A stretch of DNA of 41,556 nucleotides from NCBI GenBank assembly GCA_016650365.1, contig JAENVV010000099.1, forward strand, positions 1 through 41,556, in the 5' to 3' direction. This DNA is from Acidimicrobiia bacterium (GTDB taxonomy: Bacteria; Actinomycetota; Acidimicrobiia; Spongiisociales; JAENVV01). The translations under genes were made by a program, and so were the position numbers. Under the pieces are notes generated by a model. That model did not search any database and was not told where the DNA came from. It saw nothing but the letters and a program-made list of their open reading frames with translations. Shown piece after piece: positions 23,769-32,365 of this stretch (position 1 is the first letter of the stretch; every line of letters starts with the position of its first letter).

Positions 23769-25550
23769 ATGAGAGACCAAAGAACACTGGGACCTTCCAA
23801 AGGACAACTCGTGAGCATCACCTCAGCTTTAACGAAAGGACGAGCCATCGGGCTCGTTCTCGTTTTTGCCCTGTTCGGATCGCTGCTGGCCGCACCAGCC
23901 GCCACGCCGTCAACCGATTTGGTCAAGGTCATCATCCGGACCATGGAGGGTGCATCCGTCGCTTCCACCATTGAGGATATGGGCGGCACCATCACCGGCA
24001 CCATGACAGCCATCGATTCGGTCACGGCCCAAGTACCAGCCAGCTCGATCGGTCGTCTCGAAGCCCATCCGAGCGTCATTTCGGTCACTCAGGACTCGAG
24101 CGTCGACCTCTCCGGTGGCGGTTGGGACAACGGCAAAGACGTCACGAACCTCGCCGAAGTAGCCAACGTCACCCAGGCCGGCAGCGCATGGGACAACGGA
24201 GCAACCGGTAATGGCGTCACCGTGGCACTCATCGACTCCGGCGTCACCCCCGTTGAGGGACTGGCCACGGCCGGCAAGATCATCAACGGTCCCGACCTTT
24301 CGTTCGACTCACAATACGCCGGCATGCAGTACCTCGACGCCTACGGCCATGGCACACATATGGCTGGCATTATCGCCGGTCGGGCTTCGGGCGTTGGTCA
24401 GGTTTACTCTCACCTCGCCAAAAAGAGCTTTCTCGGTGTCGCTCCTGACGCGCGAATCCTCAACGTCAAAGTCGGAGCCGCCAACGGTGCCGTCGACGTC
24501 AGCCAGGTCCTAGCCGGCATCAACTGGGTCATCGAACACCGCAATGACAACGGCATGAACGTTCGTGTCCTAAACCTGTCGTTCGGCACGAACTCTTCAC
24601 AGGCCTACACCATCGACCCACTCTCCTACGCCGTTCAGGTTGCCTGGAAGAACGGCATCGTGGTAGTCGTCGCCGCTGGCAACGACTCCAACGGCTCCGC
24701 ATTGCGCTCGCCAGCCACCAACCCGTACGTCATCGCGGTCGGCGCCGACGCCACCGGTGGAACCACCCGCACCAACGACGATTATGTCCCCGATTGGTCA
24801 AACTGCGGTACCTTGAGCCGCTCTGTCGACGTGGTTGCTCCCGGCAAGACGATCGCCTCGTTGCGAGTCCCGGGTTCATACGCCGACGTGAACTATCCCG
24901 GTGCCCGACTTGACAACAACCTGTTCAAAGGATCCGGCACCAGCCAAGCGGCTGCCGTTGTCTCAGGTATTGCGACTCTCGTGCTCGATGCCCACCCGGA
25001 GTACACCCCAGATCAGGTCAAGCGGGTCATCACCGGCACCTCCAAGAGCCTTTGGGGCATCCTGTCCACGTGCCAAGGATCCGGACTGGTTACCGCCTTC
25101 CAGTCTGTCACCAGCACCAGTCCTGGCACCGCCATCCAACAGGTCTGGGCACCGGCAACCGGGCTTGGCTCGCTTGAGGCGGCCCGTGGCTCCGATCACC
25201 TCGCCGACAATGGCGTGGCCCTCCAAGGCGAGATCGACATCTTCGGTCAGCCGTTCAGTTCGCCGGTGTGGGCTGGCAGCACCTGGTCCGGCAGCACCTG
25301 GTCCGGCGGCACCTGGAACGGATCCACGTGGTCGGGCAGCACCTGGTCCGGATCGACCTGGTCCGGCAGCACCTGGAGCGGCAGCACCTGGTCAGGGTCA
25401 ACGTGGAGCGGCAGCACCTGGTCCGGTGCCAACTGGAACGGATCGACCTGGTCCGGCGGCACCTGGAACGGATCCACGTGGTCGGGCAGCACTTGGTCCG
25501 GTAAGAACTGGACCGGCCTCACCTGGGACCACGGAAAGCGTATCCGCTAG
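23769..25550 (+). CDS. Secreted S8 (subtilisin-like) peptidase with WSG-repeat tail
   Basis: The 593-residue protein has a signal peptide (hydrophobic core about residues 27-43), an inhibitor-I9-like propeptide (VKVIIRTMEG through PSVISVTQDSS) and an S8 domain with Asp156 (VALIDSG), His194 (GHGTHMAG) and Ser392 (GSGTSQAA). After a GSLEAARGSDHL / GEIDIFGQPF junction comes a tail of 18 Trp-centred units, mostly STWSG, ending NWTGLTWDHGKRIR. Such tails are common in subtilases of Acidimicrobiia-like actinobacteria and may bind the wall or surface polymers. Two starts are possible: ATG 23769 (GGAG eight bases upstream) and GTG 23811 (AAAGGA seven bases upstream), the latter giving a more usual signal peptide. 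Confidence 0.92.
   Translation: MRDQRTLGPSKGQLVSITSALTKGRAIGLVLVFALFGSLLAAPAATPSTDLVKVIIRTMEGASVASTIEDMGGTITGTMTAIDSVTAQVPASSIGRLEAHPSVISVTQDSSVDLSGGGWDNGKDVTNLAEVANVTQAGSAWDNGATGNGVTVALIDSGVTPVEGLATAGKIINGPDLSFDSQYAGMQYLDAYGHGTHMAGIIAGRASGVGQVYSHLAKKSFLGVAPDARILNVKVGAANGAVDVSQVLAGINWVIEHRNDNGMNVRVLNLSFGTNSSQAYTIDPLSYAVQVAWKNGIVVVVAAGNDSNGSALRSPATNPYVIAVGADATGGTTRTNDDYVPDWSNCGTLSRSVDVVAPGKTIASLRVPGSYADVNYPGARLDNNLFKGSGTSQAAAVVSGIATLVLDAHPEYTPDQVKRVITGTSKSLWGILSTCQGSGLVTAFQSVTSTSPGTAIQQVWAPATGLGSLEAARGSDHLADNGVALQGEIDIFGQPFSSPVWAGSTWSGSTWSGGTWNGSTWSGSTWSGSTWSGSTWSGSTWSGSTWSGSTWSGANWNGSTWSGGTWNGSTWSGSTWSGKNWTGLTWDHGKRIR
25265..25535 (+). repeat. 15-bp tandem repeats encoding W-S-G units
   Basis: Eighteen TGG codons occur about every 15 bases; the commonest unit reads ACCTGGTCCGGCAGC with synonymous variation. 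The period is a multiple of three, so copy number can change without breaking the frame. This is coding sequence, not a CRISPR array. Confidence 0.9.
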
Positions 25551-25571
25551 CCGACAAATAAAGAAGGTCAG

Positions 25572-25597
25572 CTGAGCCTCGCCTCGTCGGGGCTCAG
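25572..25597. terminator. Hairpin after the subtilase gene
   Basis: CTGAGCC pairs with GGCTCAG and the stem extends by three more pairs (one G-T) to a six-base loop, 22 bases after the subtilase stop. It has no strong T tract. It lies between the subtilase and the remnant gene. Confidence 0.65.
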
Positions 25598-25619
25598 TCA
25601 CGTTTGAAGGAGATCAGCA

Positions 25620-26235
25620 GTGACTAGTCAGTTAGGTGCCGAAGAGTTTGGTTCCCAACTAACCACTCAGAGTGACGATATGACTTGCAAGAGCATTGGG
25701 GACCAGGTAAAGGCCGCACTCATCGCGACCGCCTCCCCGGTGTCAGGCTCGACAACCTGCCAGGGGGAGGCATGATCGACATCGGGGCGGCTGCCGGATG
25801 GACCGCCGAAGGTGACCCGACTCAGAACTTCGCTCCAGCAACCGGTACCGGGTCACTGGAAGCCGCCCGCGGGACGGACCACCTCGAGAATGCCGGGATC
25901 GTCCTCAATGGGGAGATGGACATCTTCGGCATGGCGTTCGACGGCTCGACCTGGTCAGACAGCACGTGGTCAGGATCAACGTGGAGCGGTGGGGTATGGA
26001 ATGGCTCTACGTGGTCGACAGCACCTGGTCAGGGAGTACCTGGTCAGGGTCTACATGGTCCGGAAGCACCTGGTCGGGTTCGACGTGGTCAGGATCCACG
26101 TGGTCAGATGCCTACTGGACCGGCTCTGCCTGGTCACGCAGCACCTGGTCGGCGAGTAGATGGACTGGCAATTCCTGGACGGGTTCAAACTGGACAGGAC
26201 TCACTTGGGATCACGGCAAGCGACACGCTCAGTAG
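25620..26235 (+). pseudogene. Remnant of a second WSG-tail subtilase, two frameshifts
   Basis: A GTG at 25620 with AAGGAG seven bases upstream opens a frame that reaches DQVKAALIATASPVSGSTTCQG and stops at 25773-25775. The next frame continues with GGGMIDIGAAAGW, NFAPATGTGSLEAARGTDHL, GEMDIFGMAFDG and W-S repeats to about 26018. The third frame then carries further STWSG units to SNWTGLTWDHGKRHAQ and a TAG. Each switch is explained by one missing base, the first in a run of five G (25762-25766). The parts align with the last third of the intact subtilase upstream (DQVK...STCQG, GSLEAARGSDHL, TGLTWDHGKR), but the catalytic Asp, His and Ser region is absent. It is a decayed tandem duplicate, unless the frameshifts are assembly errors. 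Confidence 0.8.
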
Positions 26236-26249
26236 AGCTCACACAACCA

Positions 26250-26288
26250 AGAATGGCGGGGGTCCGTAGTGGGAACCCCCGCCATTCT
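26250..26288. terminator. Strong 14-bp hairpin between remnant and pirin gene
   Basis: AGAATGGCGGGGGT (26250-26263) is the exact inverse of 26275-26288, with an 11-base loop. It sits between two convergent genes and would form a very stable hairpin on either strand. No T tract follows. Confidence 0.75.
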
Positions 26289-26313
26289 CCGGTTCAACGC
26301 CTCGGCAACCAGG

Positions 26314-27267
26314 TCAATGTTGTGCAGGAATTATCCCGAGCAGACCGGCCTCATAATCGGCATACGCCGTCACCAATTCGTCCCGGGTGTTCATAACAAA
26401 CGGCCCACTCCACGCCACCGGCTCACGAATCGGCCGGCCGCCCAGAATGAGCACATCCATATCAGGGCTCCGGGTCTCCTGGATGGAGTCAGCGGTAACG
26501 ACGATTGAATCGCCCGGTCCGAACAGGGCTAGCTGACCACTGACAATCGGGCGACGCTCGATACCAACCGATCCCTTTCCGCCAAGGACGTAGGCGAGAC
26601 CGTTGAAGTCCGGACGCCAGGGTACCTCCAACCGGGAACCGGGATGAAGGGTGCAGTGCGCCATCGTGATCGGCGTGTGCGTCGAGCCAGGACCTCGAAC
26701 GTCGCCAATTTCTCCGGCGATCAGCCTGATGATCGCTCCGCCATCTTGGGACGTCAGCAACGCGACGTCACCACCTCGAAGATCTTGATAGCGCGGAGCA
26801 ATGAACTTGTCTGCGGACGGCAGATTCACCCACAACTGGAATCCGTGAAACAGACCACCCGACATGACCAAATGCTCGGGTGGTGTTTCAATGTGGAGCA
26901 GGCCCGAGCCGGCTGTCATCCACTGGGTGTCGCCGTTGGTGATGACTCCCCCACCACCGTTGGTGTCCTGGTGTTCCATGATCCCGTCGATCATGTAGGT
27001 GACCGTTTCAAACCCGCGATGCGGATGCCAGGGCGTTCCTTTCGGCTCCCCCGGCGCATATTCGACTTCGCCCATCTGGTCCAGATGGACGAACGGATCC
27101 AGGTCGACGAGGTCGACTCCTTCAAACGCACGATGTACCGGGAAACCTTCCCCTTCAAAACCGCGCGGAGCCGTCGTGACAGACCGCACCGGACGAGGTA
27201 TGGATTGGACCGGCAGGGTCTGCACCCTTGGTAGGGATAGAAGGTCATCGACGTTGACGGCAGGCAC
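26314..27267 (-). CDS. Pirin family protein
   Basis: The protein (317 residues from the chosen start) is a bicupin of the pirin family. Metal ligands expected for the N-terminal cupin are seen in WHPHRGFETVTYMIDG and in GSGLLHIE, and GLFHGFQLWVNLP is a family hallmark. Bacterial pirins have been reported as quercetin 2,3-dioxygenases or as redox-sensing partners of other enzymes; the role here is unknown. I choose the GTG at 27267, with AGGAG five bases upstream. The frame is open for 35 more codons, but those residues do not look like pirin. It is divergent from the IPVD-repeat protein gene. Confidence 0.9.
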   Translation of the reverse strand: MPAVNVDDLLSLPRVQTLPVQSIPRPVRSVTTAPRGFEGEGFPVHRAFEGVDLVDLDPFVHLDQMGEVEYAPGEPKGTPWHPHRGFETVTYMIDGIMEHQDTNGGGGVITNGDTQWMTAGSGLLHIETPPEHLVMSGGLFHGFQLWVNLPSADKFIAPRYQDLRGGDVALLTSQDGGAIIRLIAGEIGDVRGPGSTHTPITMAHCTLHPGSRLEVPWRPDFNGLAYVLGGKGSVGIERRPIVSGQLALFGPGDSIVVTADSIQETRSPDMDVLILGGRPIREPVAWSGPFVMNTRDELVTAYADYEAGLLGIIPAQH

Positions 27268-27415
27268 GGAGGCTCCTAGGTGGTTGATTCGTACCGGTCC
27301 AACCATAGAGGCCAACCGTTGTATTCCCCCGGCACCAGGCGTCTGAACCCCGGGCAGCCTTCGAATAGCCACCTAGTCCGTCTACGATCCAACCACCCCC
27401 ACCAGGAGACCAGAC

Positions 27416-28045
27416 GTGAAGCAAGCCTATATCGCAGTTTCGGCAGCTCTCGTGTTGTCTTTGGTTTTCGGGGCCGTCCTCTTCGGGCGAGTCCGCCAGG
27501 CAGAAGCGAGGGTGGAGGAACTGAGCAACCAACTCACCGAGGTCGAATCTGGAGCTGCATTCGCACTAGCTCAGTTGAGTGTCTTCGAAGCCGCACTTGG
27601 TGACCTTGGCCCGGAGACCAGCACATCGTTGAACGATGCAATCAACGGGCTAGACGCATTTGCCACCTCGACAATCACGATGGACATCAAATTCGACGAG
27701 TCAGTCCCGATCCGCACCGAGTTCCTGCTGCAACGTGACCTGATCGTTCCCATCAAAACGAATTTTCCAATCAATCAGACCATCGATACGACGATCACGA
27801 TCGATGGCCCGCTCGGAACCGCCATACCCCTGGACATTTCGGTACCGGTTGACATCGTCATCCCGGTTGATATCGAGGTTCCGATCGCGGTGAACGAAAC
27901 GATACCGATCGACACCGAAGTCCCCATCTCGCTGGCCGTTCCCGTGCAGATAGACGTCGCCGGTACAGAACTGGCGGTATTCGCCGAATCACTCCGGGAA
28001 GGGCTTGAGGCGCTCCGTGACGCGCTTGCCCAACTGGGGGGCTAG
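27416..28045 (+). CDS. Membrane-anchored protein with repeated V-P-[VI]-D beta segments
   Basis: The 209-residue protein has an N-terminal membrane span (about residues 5-23), a coiled coil (VRQAEARVEELSNQLTEVES), a hydrophobic/charged alternating region and a C-terminal amphipathic helix (ESLREGLEALRDALAQL). The middle, about residues 95-180, repeats short units such as ISVPVDIVIPVDIEVPI and IPIDTEVPISLAVPVQIDV, which should form a regular beta structure. I do not recognise a characterised family. It starts with GTG, with AGGAG seven bases upstream. It probably sits outside the membrane, and a scaffold or envelope-spacing role is only a guess. Confidence 0.7.
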   Translation: MKQAYIAVSAALVLSLVFGAVLFGRVRQAEARVEELSNQLTEVESGAAFALAQLSVFEAALGDLGPETSTSLNDAINGLDAFATSTITMDIKFDESVPIRTEFLLQRDLIVPIKTNFPINQTIDTTITIDGPLGTAIPLDISVPVDIVIPVDIEVPIAVNETIPIDTEVPISLAVPVQIDVAGTELAVFAESLREGLEALRDALAQLGG

Positions 28046-28069
28046 CCGGGAGCCTTCCGACCGATCCGC

Positions 28070-28456
28070 CTAAACGAATGCCACTTCGGAGGTAGCCGCC
28101 GTCACCACAAACACCCGGTCGTTGTTACATTTCGGGTCCGCCGGAAAGACAAAGAACGCCCTCCGATCGGGTGAATAGCCGGACGTATATCCAATCATGG
28201 TCTCTCCATCTTTGAAGTCGACCTTGATTTTCTTGCCGAGACCGAACCGATCTACGTCAGCTCGGCCACGCTCATCTGGATTGCCTTCAAAGCTGTTGAC
28301 AAAAAAGACCCCCTTGAGATCGTCGACCTCAACGGCCGCCACGCCAGCTTGATCGATCGGCTGCAAATGAAATCGATCCCGGGTGGGGACGAAATCTGAC
28401 GAGGTTCCCTTCAGGACCGTCCCGTCCTGAAAACGAGCAACAATATGGTGTTTCAT
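28070..28456 (-). CDS. Small conserved protein (DUF6982-like)
   Basis: The 128-residue soluble protein begins MKHHIVARFQDGTVLKGTSS and contains DFVPTRDRFHL, VEVDDLKGVFFVNSFEGN, KKIKVDFKDGETMIGYTSGY and NNDRVFVVTAA. The two halves look alike: a beta strand with DG(T/E)xxxG(T/Y)(T/S), then a hydrophobic strand. I associate it with a small domain of unknown function (DUF6982), with moderate certainty. The ATG at 28456 has GGGAGAGA just upstream; the frame open beyond it is not similar to anything known to me. It lies between the IPVD-repeat gene and a divergent ABC exporter. Confidence 0.7.
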   Translation of the reverse strand: MKHHIVARFQDGTVLKGTSSDFVPTRDRFHLQPIDQAGVAAVEVDDLKGVFFVNSFEGNPDERGRADVDRFGLGKKIKVDFKDGETMIGYTSGYSPDRRAFFVFPADPKCNNDRVFVVTAATSEVAFV

Positions 28457-28611
28457 CGGTCTCTCCCATGAGCCTGCACCACCAAGCGTAGCGAAGAAAA
28501 ACGCCCCGGGCTGAGAACAGGAGACCACCTCCGATGATTCCTGCGGCCGGTGATCGGCAGCAGAAACGACCCGACTTCGCCCGGTAATCCGCCAGGACCT
28601 AGCATCGCCTG

Positions 28612-30480
28612 ATGCTTCGCAACCCACGGCGCCCTTCGACAGAGGCAGACGATCGTCCCCGGATCGATCGACAAGGCCTCCAAGAAGTGGCCAGACTCAT
28701 GCGTTTCGTGCGCCCTTACCGCACGTATCTTCTGGTCGCGACGTTTGGGACGGTCGTGGCGAGCGGTCTCGGCCTCGTATTCCCACAGATCGTCGGGGAT
28801 CTCGTTGATCAAGCCATCTCAAACGCGGCAGGCACCAGCCAACTCGACCGGGTTGCTCTCCTGCTCATCGGTGTTTTCGCCGCACAGGCAGCATTCAACT
28901 TTCTCCGGTCGTACTACATAACTCTGACCGGCGAGGGCGTGGTTGCCGACCTGCGACGGGCCGTGTACAGCAAGGTCATGACCCTGCCGGTCCGGTTTTT
29001 CGACAATCGAAAAACCGGGGAAATCACCTCACGGCTGACATCTGATGTGGCCGTCGTGCAGACAACCGTTTCACAATCCGTCGCCCAGACACTTGCCCAG
29101 GCTGTCACGCTCATCGGTGGCGTCGTCCTGATGATCGTCATGAGCATCTCCCTTTCACTCGCCGTTCTATCGTTCTTACCAATAGCCATCGTCGCCGCGG
29201 CCGTCTTCGGTAGACGTTTGCGCCGCATCTCGACGGATTTTCAGGATCGGGTCGCCGAAGCAAACAGCTACGCCGAAGAAGCCATCGCCGCCAATCGAGT
29301 CGTGAAGTGGTTTACCGCCGAACAGGTGGAGGCGGAGCGGTATGGGACCGCGGTCAATGAGTCGTACCTGGTGGCCAGGCGCCGAGCCAAGTTGCGAGCC
29401 ATCTTCATTTCGATTGTCACCTTTGTGGCTTTTGGAACCCTGGCGGTGGTCGTCTGGCTGGGCGGCCGGCAGGTTCTGGCCGGTCAACTTACTGGTGGCG
29501 AACTGATCAGTTTCTTGCTCTATACGCTGGCGGTGGCCGGCGCCATCGGGACGTTCACCGGACTGTACAGCCAACTCCAGGAAGCCCTCGGAGCCTCGCG
29601 TCGCATCTTCGACCTGCTGGAAGAGACCAACGAAATCGCCGAACCTGACAGTCCGGTGGCCATGCCCGCGGTGCTGGGAAAGGTCACCCTCGAAGACGTC
29701 AACTTCTCGTATACGGACCGCGATGTCACGGTCCTCAGGAACATCAATCTAGTTGTCGAACCAGGTGAGAGACTTGCCATCGTCGGACCAAGCGGGGCCG
29801 GCAAGTCGACCCTGGTGCAGCTGGTCCCTCGCTTCTACGATCCGGCCTCCGGCCGGATCCTGATTGATGACGTCGATGTTCGCCAGATTGGCGTTCGAGA
29901 ACTCCGCCAGCACATGGCGGCCGTCCCCCAGGAAACCCAGCTATTCAGCGGGACCATCGCCGAAAACCTCCGGATTGGGAATCCGGACGCGACCGATGAA
30001 GAGTTGATCGACGCGGCGCACGCTGCCCACGCCGACGAGTTCATTTCGGCCTTCCCGAACGGGTACCAGACAATTGTCGGTGAGCGGGGGGTAAAGCTTT
30101 CCGGTGGCCAAAGGCAGCGAGTAGCCATCGCCAGAGCCCTGTTGAAGGACCCGCGCATTCTCATCCTCGATGAGGCCACCAGCTCACTAGACAGCGAGTC
30201 AGAGGGCCTGGTCCAGGATGCCCTTGAGGCACTGATGGTCGGGCGAACGACCCTCGTCATCGCTCATCGCCTGAGCACGATCCGCGACGCCGACCGCATC
30301 ATCGTGATTGACGAAGGGCGAATCGTCGAGGAAGGGACCCATGATCGGCTACTGGCTTCCCGGGGCCTGTACGCCAGCCTCTACGCGGCCCAGTTTGACG
30401 AACCAACCGGGGCCCAGTTTGACGAACCAACCGGGGCCCAGTTCGGACTCGAATCGTCAGGCGATTCTGACGACCGGTAA
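28612..30480 (+). CDS. ABC exporter, fused permease and ATPase (MsbA/MDR type)
   Basis: The 622-residue protein has a six-span type IV exporter domain (about residues 35-330) and a nucleotide-binding domain with Walker A GPSGAGKST (about 392-400), Q-loop PQETQLFSG, signature LSGGQRQRVAIARALL, Walker B ILILDEATSSLD and the H-loop VIAHRLSTI. It acts as a homodimer or heterodimer half exporting lipids or drugs; the substrate is unknown. The C-terminus carries two tandem AQFDEPTG units. TAGCAT (28600-28605) lies six bases before the ATG, so it is probably leaderless. Its last 24 bases overlap the convergent rhodanese gene. Confidence 0.93.
   Translation: MLRNPRRPSTEADDRPRIDRQGLQEVARLMRFVRPYRTYLLVATFGTVVASGLGLVFPQIVGDLVDQAISNAAGTSQLDRVALLLIGVFAAQAAFNFLRSYYITLTGEGVVADLRRAVYSKVMTLPVRFFDNRKTGEITSRLTSDVAVVQTTVSQSVAQTLAQAVTLIGGVVLMIVMSISLSLAVLSFLPIAIVAAAVFGRRLRRISTDFQDRVAEANSYAEEAIAANRVVKWFTAEQVEAERYGTAVNESYLVARRRAKLRAIFISIVTFVAFGTLAVVVWLGGRQVLAGQLTGGELISFLLYTLAVAGAIGTFTGLYSQLQEALGASRRIFDLLEETNEIAEPDSPVAMPAVLGKVTLEDVNFSYTDRDVTVLRNINLVVEPGERLAIVGPSGAGKSTLVQLVPRFYDPASGRILIDDVDVRQIGVRELRQHMAAVPQETQLFSGTIAENLRIGNPDATDEELIDAAHAAHADEFISAFPNGYQTIVGERGVKLSGGQRQRVAIARALLKDPRILILDEATSSLDSESEGLVQDALEALMVGRTTLVIAHRLSTIRDADRIIVIDEGRIVEEGTHDRLLASRGLYASLYAAQFDEPTGAQFDEPTGAQFGLESSGDSDDR
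30388..30443 (+). repeat. 24-bp tandem repeat at the ABC exporter C-terminus
   Basis: Two identical 24-bp copies (30388-30411 and 30412-30435) encode AQFDEPTG twice and are followed by a third partial copy (AQF). The exact identity, with no synonymous changes, points to a recent duplication. Confidence 0.9.
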
Positions 30481-30849
30481 TCCAGCAGCCGACCAGGCAC
30501 GAAACCCACCTGCCAGATCCATGGGGTGGGAGAATCCGAGATCGAGGAGCGTTGCCGCCGCCCAGCTCGACGAGTAACCGTCACTGCACACAATCACCAC
30601 CGGCTTATCGAGATCATTGATCTGTGGATCTGAGTACTCAGCCACCGGATCAACCCTCCACAAGAGCAACGACAGCGGCACGTGAAAGGATCCCGCGATC
30701 GTTCCCTCACGGATACGATCACCTCCGCTTCGCGTGTCAAGCACCACCGCCCCCGAGGCCATCGCGTCTTGGAGTTCTAGGGGTGACAACCTGACGATAC
30801 GAGACCGTGCATCAGCCAGAAACTGATTGACATCGTATCGTCCAGGCAT
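30457..30849 (-). CDS. Rhodanese-like domain protein
   Basis: The 130-residue single rhodanese domain has VVLDTRSGGDRIREGTIAGS and the active-site loop VCSDGYSSSWAA with the catalytic Cys. It ends with DLAGGFRAWSAAGLPV, typical of single-domain sulfurtransferases. It probably transfers sulfane sulfur; the acceptor is unknown. It starts seven bases after the ahcY stop, with AGGTGG upstream, so it belongs to an ahcY operon. A link to homocysteine or sulfur recycling is plausible. Confidence 0.9.
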   Translation of the reverse strand: MPGRYDVNQFLADARSRIVRLSPLELQDAMASGAVVLDTRSGGDRIREGTIAGSFHVPLSLLLWRVDPVAEYSDPQINDLDKPVVIVCSDGYSSSWAAATLLDLGFSHPMDLAGGFRAWSAAGLPVVRIA

Positions 30850-30856
30850 TTACCAC

Positions 30857-32290
30857 CTAGTAGCGGTAGTGATCGGGTTTGTAGGGTCCCTCAACGGCAA
30901 CGTCGAGGTAAGCAGCTTGAGCCTCGGTAAGGGTCGTTAGCTTGACTCCGAGGGCGTCGAGGTGGAGCCTAGCGACCTTCTCATCGAGGTGCTTGGGCAA
31001 CGTTATGACGTCGATGTCCAGATCATTCCGATACAACTCAATCTGGGCAAGCACCTGGTTGGAGAAGCTGCATGACATCACAAAACTGGGATGTCCGGTG
31101 GCATTACCAAGGTTCAGAAGTCGGCCTTCCGACAACAAGATGATCGAGTGGCCATCAGGGAATGTGAGCTCATCCACCTGAGGTTTGATTGTCGTACGGA
31201 CGATGCCTGGTAGGGCATACACGCCGGCGACATCGATCTCGTTGTCGAAGTGACCGATGTTGCCGACAATAGCCTGATGCTTCATTTTCTTCATGTCTTC
31301 GGCCGTGATGATGTCGCGGTTGCCGGTGGTCGTAATGAAAATGTCGCCCCGCTCAATCACGTCTTCGAGCAGCACGACCTCAAACCCTTCCATGGCGGCT
31401 TGCAGGGCACAAATGGGATCGATCTCGGTGATGACCACCCGGGCGCCTTGACCCCGCAACGACTGCGCCGATCCTTTACCGACATCACCAAATCCGCAGA
31501 CCACGGCCAGCTTCCCGCCCATCATCGTATCGGTTGCCCGGTTGATGCCGTCGATGAGTGAATGGCGAACCCCATACAGGTTGTCGAACTTCGACTTGGT
31601 GACGGCATCGTTGACATTGACAGCCGGGAACAAAAGGCTGCCGGCTTCCAACATCTGATAGAGACGATGGACACCGGTGGTGGTCTCCTCCGAGACGCCC
31701 CGGATTCCTGCGGCGATCTCCGTCCAGAACTCCGGATCCTCATCCAGAATGGCCCGCAACTGGTCGAGGAAGATTCCCCATTCCTCTGAGTCGCCTTCAT
31801 CAGGTTTTGGCACTTCGCCGGCTTCCTGAAACTCAAGACCTTTGTGAACCATCATCGTGGCGTCACCGCCATCATCAAGGATCAAATTGGGTCCCTTACC
31901 GTCGGCCCAGCGAAACAGCTGATAGGTAGCCCACCAATATTCCTCGAGTGACTCGCCCTTCCAGGCAAACACGGGGACCCCATTCGGGGAATCAGGAGTC
32001 CCGTCGCCGACCGCAATCGCCGCGGCCGCCTCATCCTGCGTCGAGAAGATGTTGCACGAGACCCATCGGACATCGGCTCCCAGGGCAGTCAAGGTCTCGA
32101 TCAGAACCGCGGTTTGAACCGTCATGTGAAGCGAGCCGGCAATCCGGGCACCCTTGAGCGGTTGAGAATCGGCATACTCGGCACGAAGCGCCATCAGCCC
32201 GGGCATTTCGTGCTCGGCGAGTCGGATTTCATGGCGGCCCAGTTCGGCCAGGGACAGATCGGCAACCTTGAAGGCATTAACGGAAAGCAT
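30857..32290 (-). CDS. ahcY: S-adenosylhomocysteinase
   Basis: The protein (477 residues from the chosen start) hydrolyses S-adenosylhomocysteine to adenosine and homocysteine with bound NAD, keeping SAM-dependent methylation going. Visible are [19 protein letters not shown], the [14 protein letters not shown] region with the insertion of the long bacterial form, NAD-binding [20 protein letters not shown] and the C-terminal YKPDHYRY. The ATG at 32290 ([14 protein letters not shown]) is where family similarity begins; no Shine-Dalgarno is evident. TAATAT about 30 bases upstream may be its -10. It heads an operon with the rhodanese gene. Confidence 0.96.
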   Translation of the reverse strand: MLSVNAFKVADLSLAELGRHEIRLAEHEMPGLMALRAEYADSQPLKGARIAGSLHMTVQTAVLIETLTALGADVRWVSCNIFSTQDEAAAAIAVGDGTPDSPNGVPVFAWKGESLEEYWWATYQLFRWADGKGPNLILDDGGDATMMVHKGLEFQEAGEVPKPDEGDSEEWGIFLDQLRAILDEDPEFWTEIAAGIRGVSEETTTGVHRLYQMLEAGSLLFPAVNVNDAVTKSKFDNLYGVRHSLIDGINRATDTMMGGKLAVVCGFGDVGKGSAQSLRGQGARVVITEIDPICALQAAMEGFEVVLLEDVIERGDIFITTTGNRDIITAEDMKKMKHQAIVGNIGHFDNEIDVAGVYALPGIVRTTIKPQVDELTFPDGHSIILLSEGRLLNLGNATGHPSFVMSCSFSNQVLAQIELYRNDLDIDVITLPKHLDEKVARLHLDALGVKLTTLTEAQAAYLDVAVEGPYKPDHYRY

Positions 32291-32365
32291 CGTGAATCCA
32301 ATCGAAAAGGCGAGAGATCGCAATATTAGCCAGGCCGGACCACAACTCGTAAGCCGCCCCTCGAC

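Noticed and set aside
25268-25522. Long open frames on other frames and the opposite strand through the W-S-G repeat
   Set aside because: A repeat period divisible by three keeps every frame open; these are shadows of the coding frame.
25265-26200. CRISPR-like or satellite repeats
   Set aside because: The 15-bp period is codon-phased, the units vary synonymously and encode W-S-G peptides; there are no spacers and no cas genes.
32291-32365. SAH riboswitch upstream of ahcY
   Set aside because: The intergenic stretch is short and I see no conserved SAH-riboswitch core; a simple promoter is enough.
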